Shown here piece by piece: positions 1 through 6,756 of a stretch of 9,454 nt of DNA. A program made the position numbers and the translations under genes. The notes below the pieces were generated by a model. The model made no database searches. It was not told where the DNA came from and saw only the letters and a program-made list of their open reading frames with translations. The stretch is from Chitinophaga pinensis (lineage in GTDB: Bacteria; Bacteroidota; Bacteroidia; Flavobacteriales; Flavobacteriaceae), in NCBI GenBank assembly GCA_943324925.2, contig CALPNL020000066.1:1-9454 (forward strand), read 5' to 3'. The stretch's first letter is position 1; each line of letters begins with the position of its first letter.

Positions 1-1
1 A

Positions 2-3001
2 ACTCAAATCAATTATATTGTCGCTTTATTCTTAATAGTTTTTGTTTTTTCATGTTCTTCAACTAAACATTTAAATTCCAAAAATACTGTGGCTAATGAT
101 TTTGAATCAGAATTACATATTGACAGAAAACATACTAAAAATCCTTTTTTTGAAGAATCTGAAAAAGAAGAAAAATGGGTAGATAGTGTTTACAGTCAAA
201 TGACTTTCAATGAAAAAGTAGGACAACTATTTATGGTTGCAGCCTATTCCAATAAAGACTCGATTCATGTAAATTCCATTGAAAAGTTAATTAAAGAGTC
301 TAAAATTGGTGGATTGATATTCTTTCAAGGTGGTCCCGTTCGTCAAGCTAATTTAACTAACCGGTTCCAATCTAAATCAAAATTACCTTTATTTATTGGT
401 ATTGATGCGGAATGGGGATTAAGCATGCGATTAGATTCTACTTACAAATATCCATGGAACATGACTCTAGGAGCTATTCGTGATTCTAAATTAATTGAAA
501 AAGTAGGTTCTAAAATGGGTCAAGAAAGCAAAAGATTAGGAATTCATTTTAATTTTGCTCCAGTATTAGATATCAATACCAATCCAAAAAATCCTATTAT
601 TGGTTTCCGTTCTTTTGGAGAAAACAAAGAGAATGTAACACAAAGTGCCTTAGCATTAATGAAAGGCTTTCAAAGTCAAGGCGTTTTCTCTACCGGAAAG
701 CATTTTCCAGGACATGGAGATACTGAAGCCGATTCTCATTTATCATTACCTAATGTATCTTTTTCAAAAGAAAGAATTAATGATGTGGAATTTTACCCTT
801 ATAAAAAATTATTTAATGAAGGCTTAGCTTCTGTAATGGTTGCCCACTTGAGTGTTCCTAGCTTAGAGCCAAGAATTAATTACCCAACTTCTATTTCCTA
901 TAATGTGGTTACCTCTATTTTACAAAATCAATTGGGTTTTGAAGGTTTGGTTTTCACCGATGCACTAAATATGAAAGGGGCTAGTAATTATAAAAAAGAG
1001 GATGGTATTGCATTAGCTCCGGGAGATATAGATTTAGAAGCATTTTTAGCGGGTAATGATATTTTATTGTTCTCAGAGAATGTTCCTGCAGCCATTGAGA
1101 AAATTTGCATGGCTTATCAAAACGGATTGATTTCAGAGTATAGATTGTCAAAATCAGTAAAGAAAATTCTTAGATATAAATATTTTGCTGGCCTTAATAA
1201 TTACAAATCGATTCCTATTGAAAATATAATAACTGATATTTATCCAACTTCAAATGATGCTTTACAGTATCAATTATATGAAAATGCAATTACAGTTATA
1301 AAAAATAAGAATACTTTATTACCGATAAGAGCTCTTGAAAATAATAAAATAGCTTATGTTAAAATGGGTGATGATACGAATAGTAAATTTGTTTCTACAT
1401 TAAAAAAATACACAGAAATTACTGAAGTTGCAAGTGACAATATCGATAGTTTAAATGTTAAACTAAGTAATTACAATACGGTTATCGTTGGTTTTCACAA
1501 ATCAGATAAAGCCTGGAAAAAACAAGATTTTACAGAAACAGAATTACTTTGGTTACAAGAAATTGCTAAGAAAAACAAGGTAATTTTAGATGTTTTTACC
1601 AAACCCTATTCGTTGTTACCCATTGTAAATTTTGATGAAATTGAATCGGTGGTTGTATCCTATCAAAATAGTGATATTTCTCAAGAAGTTTCCGCAGAAT
1701 TAATATTCGGAGCAATTGAAGCTAAAGGGAAGTTACCAGTTTCAATAGGGAATATTTTTAAAGTTAATGAAGGTTTGTCAACCGAAAAGTTAAATAGATT
1801 AGGATTTTCAACTCCTGATAATGTGGGAATGAATCCTGAAATACTTTCTAAAATTGATGCTTTGGCAAATAAAGCAATTGATAATAAAATGACTCCAGGA
1901 TTACAAATTCTGGTTGCTAAAAAGGGGAAAGTGATATACCAGAAAGCCTTTGGTTATCATACCTACGAAAACCTTCAAAAAGTTGTAAATACTGATGTAT
2001 ACGATGTAGCTTCGATGACCAAAATTATTTCTACTCTTCCAAATGTAATGCAATTGTACGATAGAAATAAAGTGAATCTAGATTCAAAATTGGGAGATAT
2101 GTTGCCAATATTTAAGAATTCTGATAAAGCAGCAATATCCTTCAAAAATTTACTTTCTCATTTTGCAGGGTTTCAAGCTTGGATCCCCTTTTACAAAGCA
2201 ACATTAGATAGTTCCAAAGTGCCTTTATCTAAATATTACAGTAAAATAAGTAATGATCAATTTTCTAAAAAGGTGGCAGACAGTCTATATATGAGAAATG
2301 ATTATCACGATACCATTATGAAAATGATTGTAGATAGTAAGTTGTCATTGAAAAAAGAATACAAGTACAGTGATTTCACCTTCATCATTTTGAAAGATTT
2401 TTTGGAAAAAATGACGGGTAAAAAATTAGATGAATTAAGTACAACTAATTTTTATAATTCACTTGGTATGAATAATACTTTGTATAATCCACTGAATAAA
2501 TTTGATAAAAGTCAAATTCCTCCAACAGAAATCGACTCTTATTTTAGACACCAACAAATTCAAGGTTATGTGCATGATATGGCAGCAGCAATGGATGGCG
2601 GAGTAGGCGGTCATGCAGGTATCTTTTCTAATTCCATGGATGTTGCTAAAATGATGCAGCTGTTTTTGCAAAAAGGAAATTATGGTGATGTTAACTATTT
2701 TTCTTCAAAAACATTTGATGATTTTAATACCTGTCATTTTTGCAATGAAGGGAATAGGAGAGGACTAGGTTTTGATAAACCACAACTATCAGGACCAGGC
2801 CCAACTTGTGGTTGCGTCCCAATGATTAGCTTCGGGCATACCGGTTTTACAGGGACTATTGCTTGGGCTGATCCTGAGAATGAAATAGTTTATGTGTTTT
2901 TATCCAACAGAACTTTTCCTGATAGTGCTATAAATAAATTATCCAAAGAGAATATTCGAGAAGATATTCAAAAGGTAATTTATGAGGCCATTGTTAAATA
3001 A
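2..3001 (+). CDS. Lipoprotein: NagZ-like GH3 beta-N-acetylhexosaminidase fused to AmiE-like serine beta-lactamase-fold hydrolase (5' partial)
   Basis: The frame is open from the first bases and encodes 999 residues; the true ATG lies just before the window. Residues 1-18 are a lipoprotein signal ending in the lipobox VFSC (Cys codon 53-55), so the mature protein should be lipid-anchored outside the cytoplasm. In order follow a NagZ-type GH3 barrel (about residues 59-400), a GH3 C-terminal-like domain (about 415-600) and a beta-lactamase/AmpC-like domain (about 610-999). The NagZ hallmark KHFPGHG...DSH is at 698-739, with the Asp-His dyad in DSH; the nucleophile Asp in TDALNMKG is at 959-961. 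The second active site has SMTK (Ser 2012-2014), YSD (2366-2374) and HTGFTG (2837-2854), equivalent to SxxK, YxN and KTG. By family, NagZ removes GlcNAc from muropeptides; the paired AmiE of B. subtilis cuts the MurNAc-peptide bond. The combined role here is inferred. The GTG at 89 is not the start. Domain assignment is secure; exact substrates are not. Confidence 0.9.
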   Translation, partial: TQINYIVALFLIVFVFSCSSTKHLNSKNTVANDFESELHIDRKHTKNPFFEESEKEEKWVDSVYSQMTFNEKVGQLFMVAAYSNKDSIHVNSIEKLIKESKIGGLIFFQGGPVRQANLTNRFQSKSKLPLFIGIDAEWGLSMRLDSTYKYPWNMTLGAIRDSKLIEKVGSKMGQESKRLGIHFNFAPVLDINTNPKNPIIGFRSFGENKENVTQSALALMKGFQSQGVFSTGKHFPGHGDTEADSHLSLPNVSFSKERINDVEFYPYKKLFNEGLASVMVAHLSVPSLEPRINYPTSISYNVVTSILQNQLGFEGLVFTDALNMKGASNYKKEDGIALAPGDIDLEAFLAGNDILLFSENVPAAIEKICMAYQNGLISEYRLSKSVKKILRYKYFAGLNNYKSIPIENIITDIYPTSNDALQYQLYENAITVIKNKNTLLPIRALENNKIAYVKMGDDTNSKFVSTLKKYTEITEVASDNIDSLNVKLSNYNTVIVGFHKSDKAWKKQDFTETELLWLQEIAKKNKVILDVFTKPYSLLPIVNFDEIESVVVSYQNSDISQEVSAELIFGAIEAKGKLPVSIGNIFKVNEGLSTEKLNRLGFSTPDNVGMNPEILSKIDALANKAIDNKMTPGLQILVAKKGKVIYQKAFGYHTYENLQKVVNTDVYDVASMTKIISTLPNVMQLYDRNKVNLDSKLGDMLPIFKNSDKAAISFKNLLSHFAGFQAWIPFYKATLDSSKVPLSKYYSKISNDQFSKKVADSLYMRNDYHDTIMKMIVDSKLSLKKEYKYSDFTFIILKDFLEKMTGKKLDELSTTNFYNSLGMNNTLYNPLNKFDKSQIPPTEIDSYFRHQQIQGYVHDMAAAMDGGVGGHAGIFSNSMDVAKMMQLFLQKGNYGDVNYFSSKTFDDFNTCHFCNEGNRRGLGFDKPQLSGPGPTCGCVPMISFGHTGFTGTIAWADPENEIVYVFLSNRTFPDSAINKLSKENIREDIQKVIYEAIVK

Positions 3002-3017
3002 TTTTTATTTATTTAAC
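2993..3017 (+). terminator. Possible AT-rich terminator hairpin after the GH3 fusion gene
   Basis: A perfect 9-base inverted repeat (GTTAAATAA at 2993-3001, TTATTTAAC at 3009-3017) with a 7-base loop spans the stop codon of the fusion gene. It could extend by a U-G and a U-A pair to 2991/3019. The stem is nearly all A/T, and the sequence after it is T-rich but has no clean T run, so termination is plausible rather than certain. Confidence 0.35.
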
Positions 3018-3049
3018 GAAAGTTTATTTATTTCCTATCCGATTTTTGT

Positions 3050-3057
3050 TACTTTCG
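3050..3057 (+). promoter_or_regulatory. Candidate Bacteroidota -7 element for bshA
   Basis: TACTTTCG matches the Bacteroidota -7 consensus TAnnTTTG at all but one fixed base and ends 18 bases before the bshA ATG. An overlapping-region alternative, GATTTTTG at 3041-3048, also has one mismatch. No convincing -33 TTTG is seen at the expected spacing, so the call rests on one element. Confidence 0.35.
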
Positions 3058-3075
3058 TTTCACTAAATTTTATCG

Positions 3076-4209
3076 ATGAAAATAGCTATAGTTTGTTATC
3101 CAACATTTGGCGGAAGTGGAGTAGTTGCAACTGAATTAGGATTGGAGTTGGCAAGACGAGGACACGAAATTCATTTTATTACTTACAGTCAACCCGTACG
3201 ATTAGAGCTTTTAAATGCCAATGTTCATTACCATGAAGTGAACGTACCAGAATATCCATTATTTCATTATCAACCCTATGAATTGGCTTTGTCAAGCAAA
3301 TTAGTTGATATGGTAAAACTCCATAAAATTGATTTACTACACGTTCATTATGCCATCCCTCATGCGTATGCAGGATATATGGCAAAGCAAATGTTGAAAT
3401 CGGAAGGTATTAAAATTCCAATGGTAACTACTCTTCATGGAACTGATATTACCCTGGTGGGAAAACATCCTTTTTATAAAACTGCTGTTACTTTTAGTAT
3501 CAATAAGTCGGATGTGGTTACTTCAGTTTCTCAAAATTTAAAAGAAGAAACCTATTCTTTATTCGATATAAAAAAAGACATTCATGTTATCCCAAATTTT
3601 ATTGAATTAGATAAAATAAAAAACGTTTCTAAGATAGCTAGCAACCGATTGGTAATGGCGAATGAAAATGAGAGAATTATTACTCACATTAGTAATTTCA
3701 GAAAGGTAAAGCGCATTCCAGATGTGATTGAAATTTTTTATAAAATTCAACAGAAAATACCATCTAAGCTAATGATGGTAGGTGACGGCCCTGAAAAAGA
3801 AATTGCTGAAAGTTTGTGTTATAAATTAGGAATTTCAGATAAGGTAATCTTTTTTGGAAACAGTAATGAAATAGATAAAATATTAAGTTTCACCGATTTA
3901 TTCCTTCTACCCTCTGAAACGGAGAGTTTTGGATTGGCTGCGTTGGAAGCAATGGCTTGGGGTGTTCCAGTTATTTCTAGTAATACAGGCGGACTTCCGG
4001 AAGTAAATTTTGATGGAATTTCTGGCTATTTAAGCGAAGTTGGAAATACAGATGAAATGGCTCAAAATGCCATCAAAATTTTAGATAATGAAAAAACTTT
4101 ATTGGAATTTAAATCAAATGCCTCAAATACCGCGACACAGTTTGATATTAAGAAAATAGTCACTTTATATGAAAATTTATATGTTGACGTTATTAATAAA
4201 AATAGTTAA
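3076..4209 (+). CDS. bshA: N-acetyl-alpha-D-glucosaminyl L-malate synthase BshA
   Basis: This cytoplasmic GT4-type glycosyltransferase joins GlcNAc from UDP-GlcNAc to L-malate, the first step in making bacillithiol, the low-molecular-weight thiol used by Firmicutes and many Bacteroidota. The 377 residues match the family's usual length. The N-terminal Rossmann half opens with CYPTFGGSGVVATELG (glycine loop 12-15), as in Bacillus BshA. HGTDIT starts at residue 121, HISNFRKVKR and VGDGPE mark the second half, and the nucleotide-sugar EX7E motif is Glu283/Glu291 within SETESFGLAALEAMAWG. The ATG at 3076 is chosen because it starts exactly at the family N-terminus. It follows the GH3 fusion gene by 74 bases and probably has its own promoter. 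Its stop lies one base from that of the converging downstream gene. The other pathway genes (bshB, bshC) are not in this window. Confidence 0.95.
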   Translation: MKIAIVCYPTFGGSGVVATELGLELARRGHEIHFITYSQPVRLELLNANVHYHEVNVPEYPLFHYQPYELALSSKLVDMVKLHKIDLLHVHYAIPHAYAGYMAKQMLKSEGIKIPMVTTLHGTDITLVGKHPFYKTAVTFSINKSDVVTSVSQNLKEETYSLFDIKKDIHVIPNFIELDKIKNVSKIASNRLVMANENERIITHISNFRKVKRIPDVIEIFYKIQQKIPSKLMMVGDGPEKEIAESLCYKLGISDKVIFFGNSNEIDKILSFTDLFLLPSETESFGLAALEAMAWGVPVISSNTGGLPEVNFDGISGYLSEVGNTDEMAQNAIKILDNEKTLLEFKSNASNTATQFDIKKIVTLYENLYVDVINKNS

Positions 4210-4210
4210 A

Positions 4211-4687
4211 TTAGAATTTATATCGAAGACCTAAAGCGATATCTGTTCCAAAACTATTTTCAAAATAGCCATTTCCGCCAATTTCAGGTCTTAAATCTAA
4301 TGATACTTGTAAAGGAAAGTCAAAGTTATATTCAATTCCAATATCGCCAGCTGCAAAAATAAAAGTACCGTTATCTCCATTGGGAGTGCTATTTGAAAAG
4401 CTTCCTAAACCTCCACCAACACCTGCATACCAGTTAAAACTTTGTTCAATTGGCCAAACCCATTGGTACAAACCATTTAATTTGATAGCACTCACACTGT
4501 TACTACTTCTCCAACCCAAATTAAATTCTGCTCTATTTTCAGAGTTTAATTTCATTTGATAGGAAATTTCTGTTCCAAAACCTCTATTAGAGCCTAATCG
4601 TAAACCAATAGCATGATCGGAAATATCTTGTGCAGATAAAGAAAAAATACCCAATAAAAATAACGAACAAACAAATAGATTTTTCAT
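4211..4687 (-). CDS. Small outer-membrane beta-barrel-like protein, function unknown
   Basis: The 158-residue product starts with a Sec signal peptide (MKN, hydrophobic core, likely cleavage after SLSA at residue 19, mature start QDIS). The rest alternates polar and hydrophobic/aromatic residues in short Gly-rich strands (GLRLGSNRGFGTEISY, WYAGVGGGLGSF, DIGIEYNF, IALGLRYKF) and ends in a terminal Phe, the usual C-terminal signal for insertion by the BAM complex. The size suits an eight-stranded barrel like OmpX/OmpW-size proteins. No enzymatic motif is visible, and I do not recognise a characterised family. It lies 69 bases downstream of the unknown lipoprotein gene on the same strand and may be co-transcribed with it. 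A periplasmic beta protein is an alternative to a membrane barrel. Confidence 0.8.
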   Translation of the reverse strand: MKNLFVCSLFLLGIFSLSAQDISDHAIGLRLGSNRGFGTEISYQMKLNSENRAEFNLGWRSSNSVSAIKLNGLYQWVWPIEQSFNWYAGVGGGLGSFSNSTPNGDNGTFIFAAGDIGIEYNFDFPLQVSLDLRPEIGGNGYFENSFGTDIALGLRYKF

Positions 4688-4756
4688 AAGTGATAAATTA
4701 AGATTACAAATTCATAACGCAACACTTTGAGAGCTATTGTGTTTTATATATTATTT

Positions 4757-5560
4757 TTAATTACTTACAACATAGGCTTGTAAAAATTCTTCCTGAGTTT
4801 GGTTTCCAGAAGTTGGTAATGGAAGGGTAATTCCTGTTGGAAGTGCATTTAAACGGTAGTTTATTGTTGTATTTGTGTACACATTTCCAATATTTTTTGA
4901 GTAATATTGAAAAGAGGTTACCACATCTTGAGGATCTAAAATACTCACTACAACCGGAAACGGAATACCAGCAACTGATAAAGTAGTCGTTACTTTAGCA
5001 TTTAATATCGTTTTTATTTTTTTAACATCAGTATAAACACGTCCATTAGAAGAATAAGTCGGTAAAGATTCTATATTGGTTGTCTTTAAAGTATAATTAA
5101 TGACCAACGGGTAATTTCCAACGGTTTGATTTATAACACCTGAAACACTTCCTAATTCTTGGTTGTCGGTTGCATTCTCTTGGAAAATAACATAATCACT
5201 TAGAGATAAATTAATTGGTAAACCAGCACCAAAATCAAAACCTACTGTACCAGTTAATAATAATTTCAAACCATCAATTCGCACCGCATTTTTATTCATT
5301 GAATTCGAAAAGAAACCGATTGGGGTAGTTCTAGTTTTAAATTTTTTATAAACTTTAGTATTTATGGTGGTATCATTTGAGACATATAAAGAATCAGTTT
5401 GAGTAACCGCATTGGTTAAAACTCTATATTTCCAATAATTTCTGAGTGCCAATGGGAAATAATTAGTTTGCAATGATGGACTACTTCCAGCATCAGAATC
5501 AGAAGAACAAGAAAAGAGCAATATTAATACTGCAAACGATAATAGAAATTTAATTTTCAT
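4757..5560 (-). CDS. Lipoprotein of unknown function with YFPL-x(3)-NYWKY motif
   Basis: The 267-residue protein begins with a lipoprotein signal (positively charged MKIK, hydrophobic stretch, lipobox LFSC, Cys18). The residues after the cysteine, SSDSD, are Ser/Asp-rich, resembling lipoprotein export signals that send Bacteroidota lipoproteins to the cell surface; surface location is an inference. The mature region starts with YFPLALRNYWKY (34-45), a motif I have seen near the start of many uncharacterised Bacteroidota lipoproteins. The rest is Thr/Asn/Val-rich and probably all-beta, with no catalytic motif. A Pro-rich segment (LPTGITLPLPTSGNQ) precedes the C-terminus. It is transcribed divergently from aroC and is followed on the same strand by the small barrel-like protein gene. 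I do not recognise a function. Confidence 0.8.
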   Translation of the reverse strand: MKIKFLLSFAVLILLFSCSSDSDAGSSPSLQTNYFPLALRNYWKYRVLTNAVTQTDSLYVSNDTTINTKVYKKFKTRTTPIGFFSNSMNKNAVRIDGLKLLLTGTVGFDFGAGLPINLSLSDYVIFQENATDNQELGSVSGVINQTVGNYPLVINYTLKTTNIESLPTYSSNGRVYTDVKKIKTILNAKVTTTLSVAGIPFPVVVSILDPQDVVTSFQYYSKNIGNVYTNTTINYRLNALPTGITLPLPTSGNQTQEEFLQAYVVSN

Positions 5561-5570
5561 AATTGGATTT

Positions 5571-5593
5571 CAAATATTTATAATGCTAAAGTA
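5571..5593 (-). promoter_or_regulatory. Candidate promoter -7 elements for the unknown lipoprotein gene
   Basis: Read on the minus strand, two one-mismatch matches to TAnnTTTG lie upstream of the lipoprotein ATG: AATATTTG (5578 down to 5571) and TACTTTAG (5593 down to 5586). The sequence cannot tell which is used, and the region is so A/T-rich that chance matches are likely. Confidence 0.3.
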
Positions 5594-5626
5594 TAAAAAA
5601 AAACTATAATTATTAAAAATTAATAT

Positions 5627-5657
5627 TTTAGGTTTCAAATTATATAACTTATATTTG
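5627..5657 (+). promoter_or_regulatory. Bacteroidota-type promoter for the aroC operon
   Basis: TATATTTG at 5650-5657 is a perfect match to the -7 consensus TAnnTTTG. A near-match -33 element, TTTA (5627-5630, consensus TTTG), precedes it by 19 bases, the spacing known for this sigma factor class. The element ends 19 bases before the aroC ATG, leaving a very short leader. No Shine-Dalgarno sequence is visible, which is normal in this phylum. Confidence 0.55.
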
Positions 5658-5676
5658 TTAAAAATCGAATAAATAA

Positions 5677-6741
5677 ATGGCTGGTAATACTTTTGGAAAA
5701 CTCTTTAAACTAACTACTTTTGGAGAATCTCATGGGGAGGCTTTAGGTGGAATTATAGAAGGTTGTCCTCCAGGGATCGAGTTGGATTTCGACGCGATTA
5801 AACTCGAAATTTCCCGACGTAAACCAGGCCAGTCTTCAATTGTAACCCAAAGAAAAGAAGAGGACAATGTTCAATTTATGTCCGGAATATTTGAAGGCAA
5901 AACTACAGGAACCTCAATAGGGTTTTTAATTCCGAACAACAATCAAAAATCACAAGATTATTCTGATATAAAAAACACCTATCGACCAAGTCACGCTGAT
6001 TATGTTTATGAAAAAAAATATGGAATTCGTGATTATCGTGGTGGCGGACGAAGTTCAGCTCGTGAAACAGCAAGTAGAGTAGTAGCTGGTGCAATTGCCA
6101 AACAGATTATTCCAACTATAAAAATAAATGCTTTTGTCTCCTCTGTTGGTGATATTTATTTAAACAAACCCTATCAAGACTTAGATTTTTCAAAAATTGA
6201 ATCCAACCCTGTTCGTTGTCCAGATTCTGAAACAGCGATAAAAATGGAACAATTAATTCGCGATATCAAAAAAGACGGGGATACCGTTGGAGGAACAATT
6301 ACTTGTGTTTTGCAAAATGTTCCAATTGGTTTAGGCGAACCCGTTTTTGATAAATTACACGCCGATTTAGGCAAAGCGATGCTCTCAATTAATGCCGTTA
6401 AAGGTTTTGAATATGGAAGTGGTTTTTGTGGAGCTCAAATGAAAGGAAGCGATCATAATGATTTATATCATCCTGATGGTACAACCAAAACCAATTTATC
6501 GGGCGGTATTCAAGGTGGAATCTCTAATGGAATGGATATTTATTTTAGGGTGGCATTCAAGCCAGTTGCCACATTAATTCAGAAACAAGAAGTTTTAGAC
6601 AATAAAGGAAATATAGTTGAATTACAGGGTAAAGGACGTCATGATCCTTGTGTGCTTCCCCGCGCAGTTCCTATCGTAGAAGCTATGGCTGCATTGGTTT
6701 TAGCGGATTTCTATTTGTTAAATAAAATTTATAATCAATAA
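5677..6741 (+). CDS. aroC: Chorismate synthase
   Basis: AroC removes phosphate from 5-enolpyruvylshikimate-3-phosphate to give chorismate, the last shared step toward aromatic amino acids, folate and quinones; it needs reduced FMN as a cofactor. The 354 residues match the usual bacterial length. All three family signatures are present: GESHGEALGG (16-25, with the conserved His19), RGGGRSSARETAS (from residue 121) and RHDPCVLPRAVPIVEAMAA (from residue 321). The ATG at 5677 is supported because MAGNTFGKLFKLTTFGESHG is the normal N-terminus. No flavin-reductase domain is fused, so it is the monofunctional type. It is first in a probable two-gene unit with the symporter gene 15 bases downstream and is driven by the promoter just upstream. 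The reading frame is intact. Confidence 0.97.
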   Translation: MAGNTFGKLFKLTTFGESHGEALGGIIEGCPPGIELDFDAIKLEISRRKPGQSSIVTQRKEEDNVQFMSGIFEGKTTGTSIGFLIPNNNQKSQDYSDIKNTYRPSHADYVYEKKYGIRDYRGGGRSSARETASRVVAGAIAKQIIPTIKINAFVSSVGDIYLNKPYQDLDFSKIESNPVRCPDSETAIKMEQLIRDIKKDGDTVGGTITCVLQNVPIGLGEPVFDKLHADLGKAMLSINAVKGFEYGSGFCGAQMKGSDHNDLYHPDGTTKTNLSGGIQGGISNGMDIYFRVAFKPVATLIQKQEVLDNKGNIVELQGKGRHDPCVLPRAVPIVEAMAALVLADFYLLNKIYNQ

Positions 6742-6756
6742 TACAACCAACTTTAA

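Noticed and set aside
89..91. GTG as the start codon of the GH3 fusion
   Set aside because: The frame is open upstream and encodes a lipoprotein signal peptide; using GTG would remove it.
2459..2671. Minus-strand open frame inside the GH3 fusion gene
   Set aside because: Antisense shadow of a conserved coding region; its product has no recognisable motif or initiation context.
3179..3385. Minus-strand open frame inside bshA
   Set aside because: Shadow of a well-conserved gene; no family resemblance.
4720..4743. Hairpin AACAC/GTGTT between the lipoprotein and barrel-like genes as a terminator
   Set aside because: Only 5 bp with a 13-base loop and no T run in the minus-strand direction; too weak to call.
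5903..6374. Two minus-strand open frames inside aroC
   Set aside because: Both lie opposite conserved AroC sequence and encode low-complexity, unrecognisable peptides.
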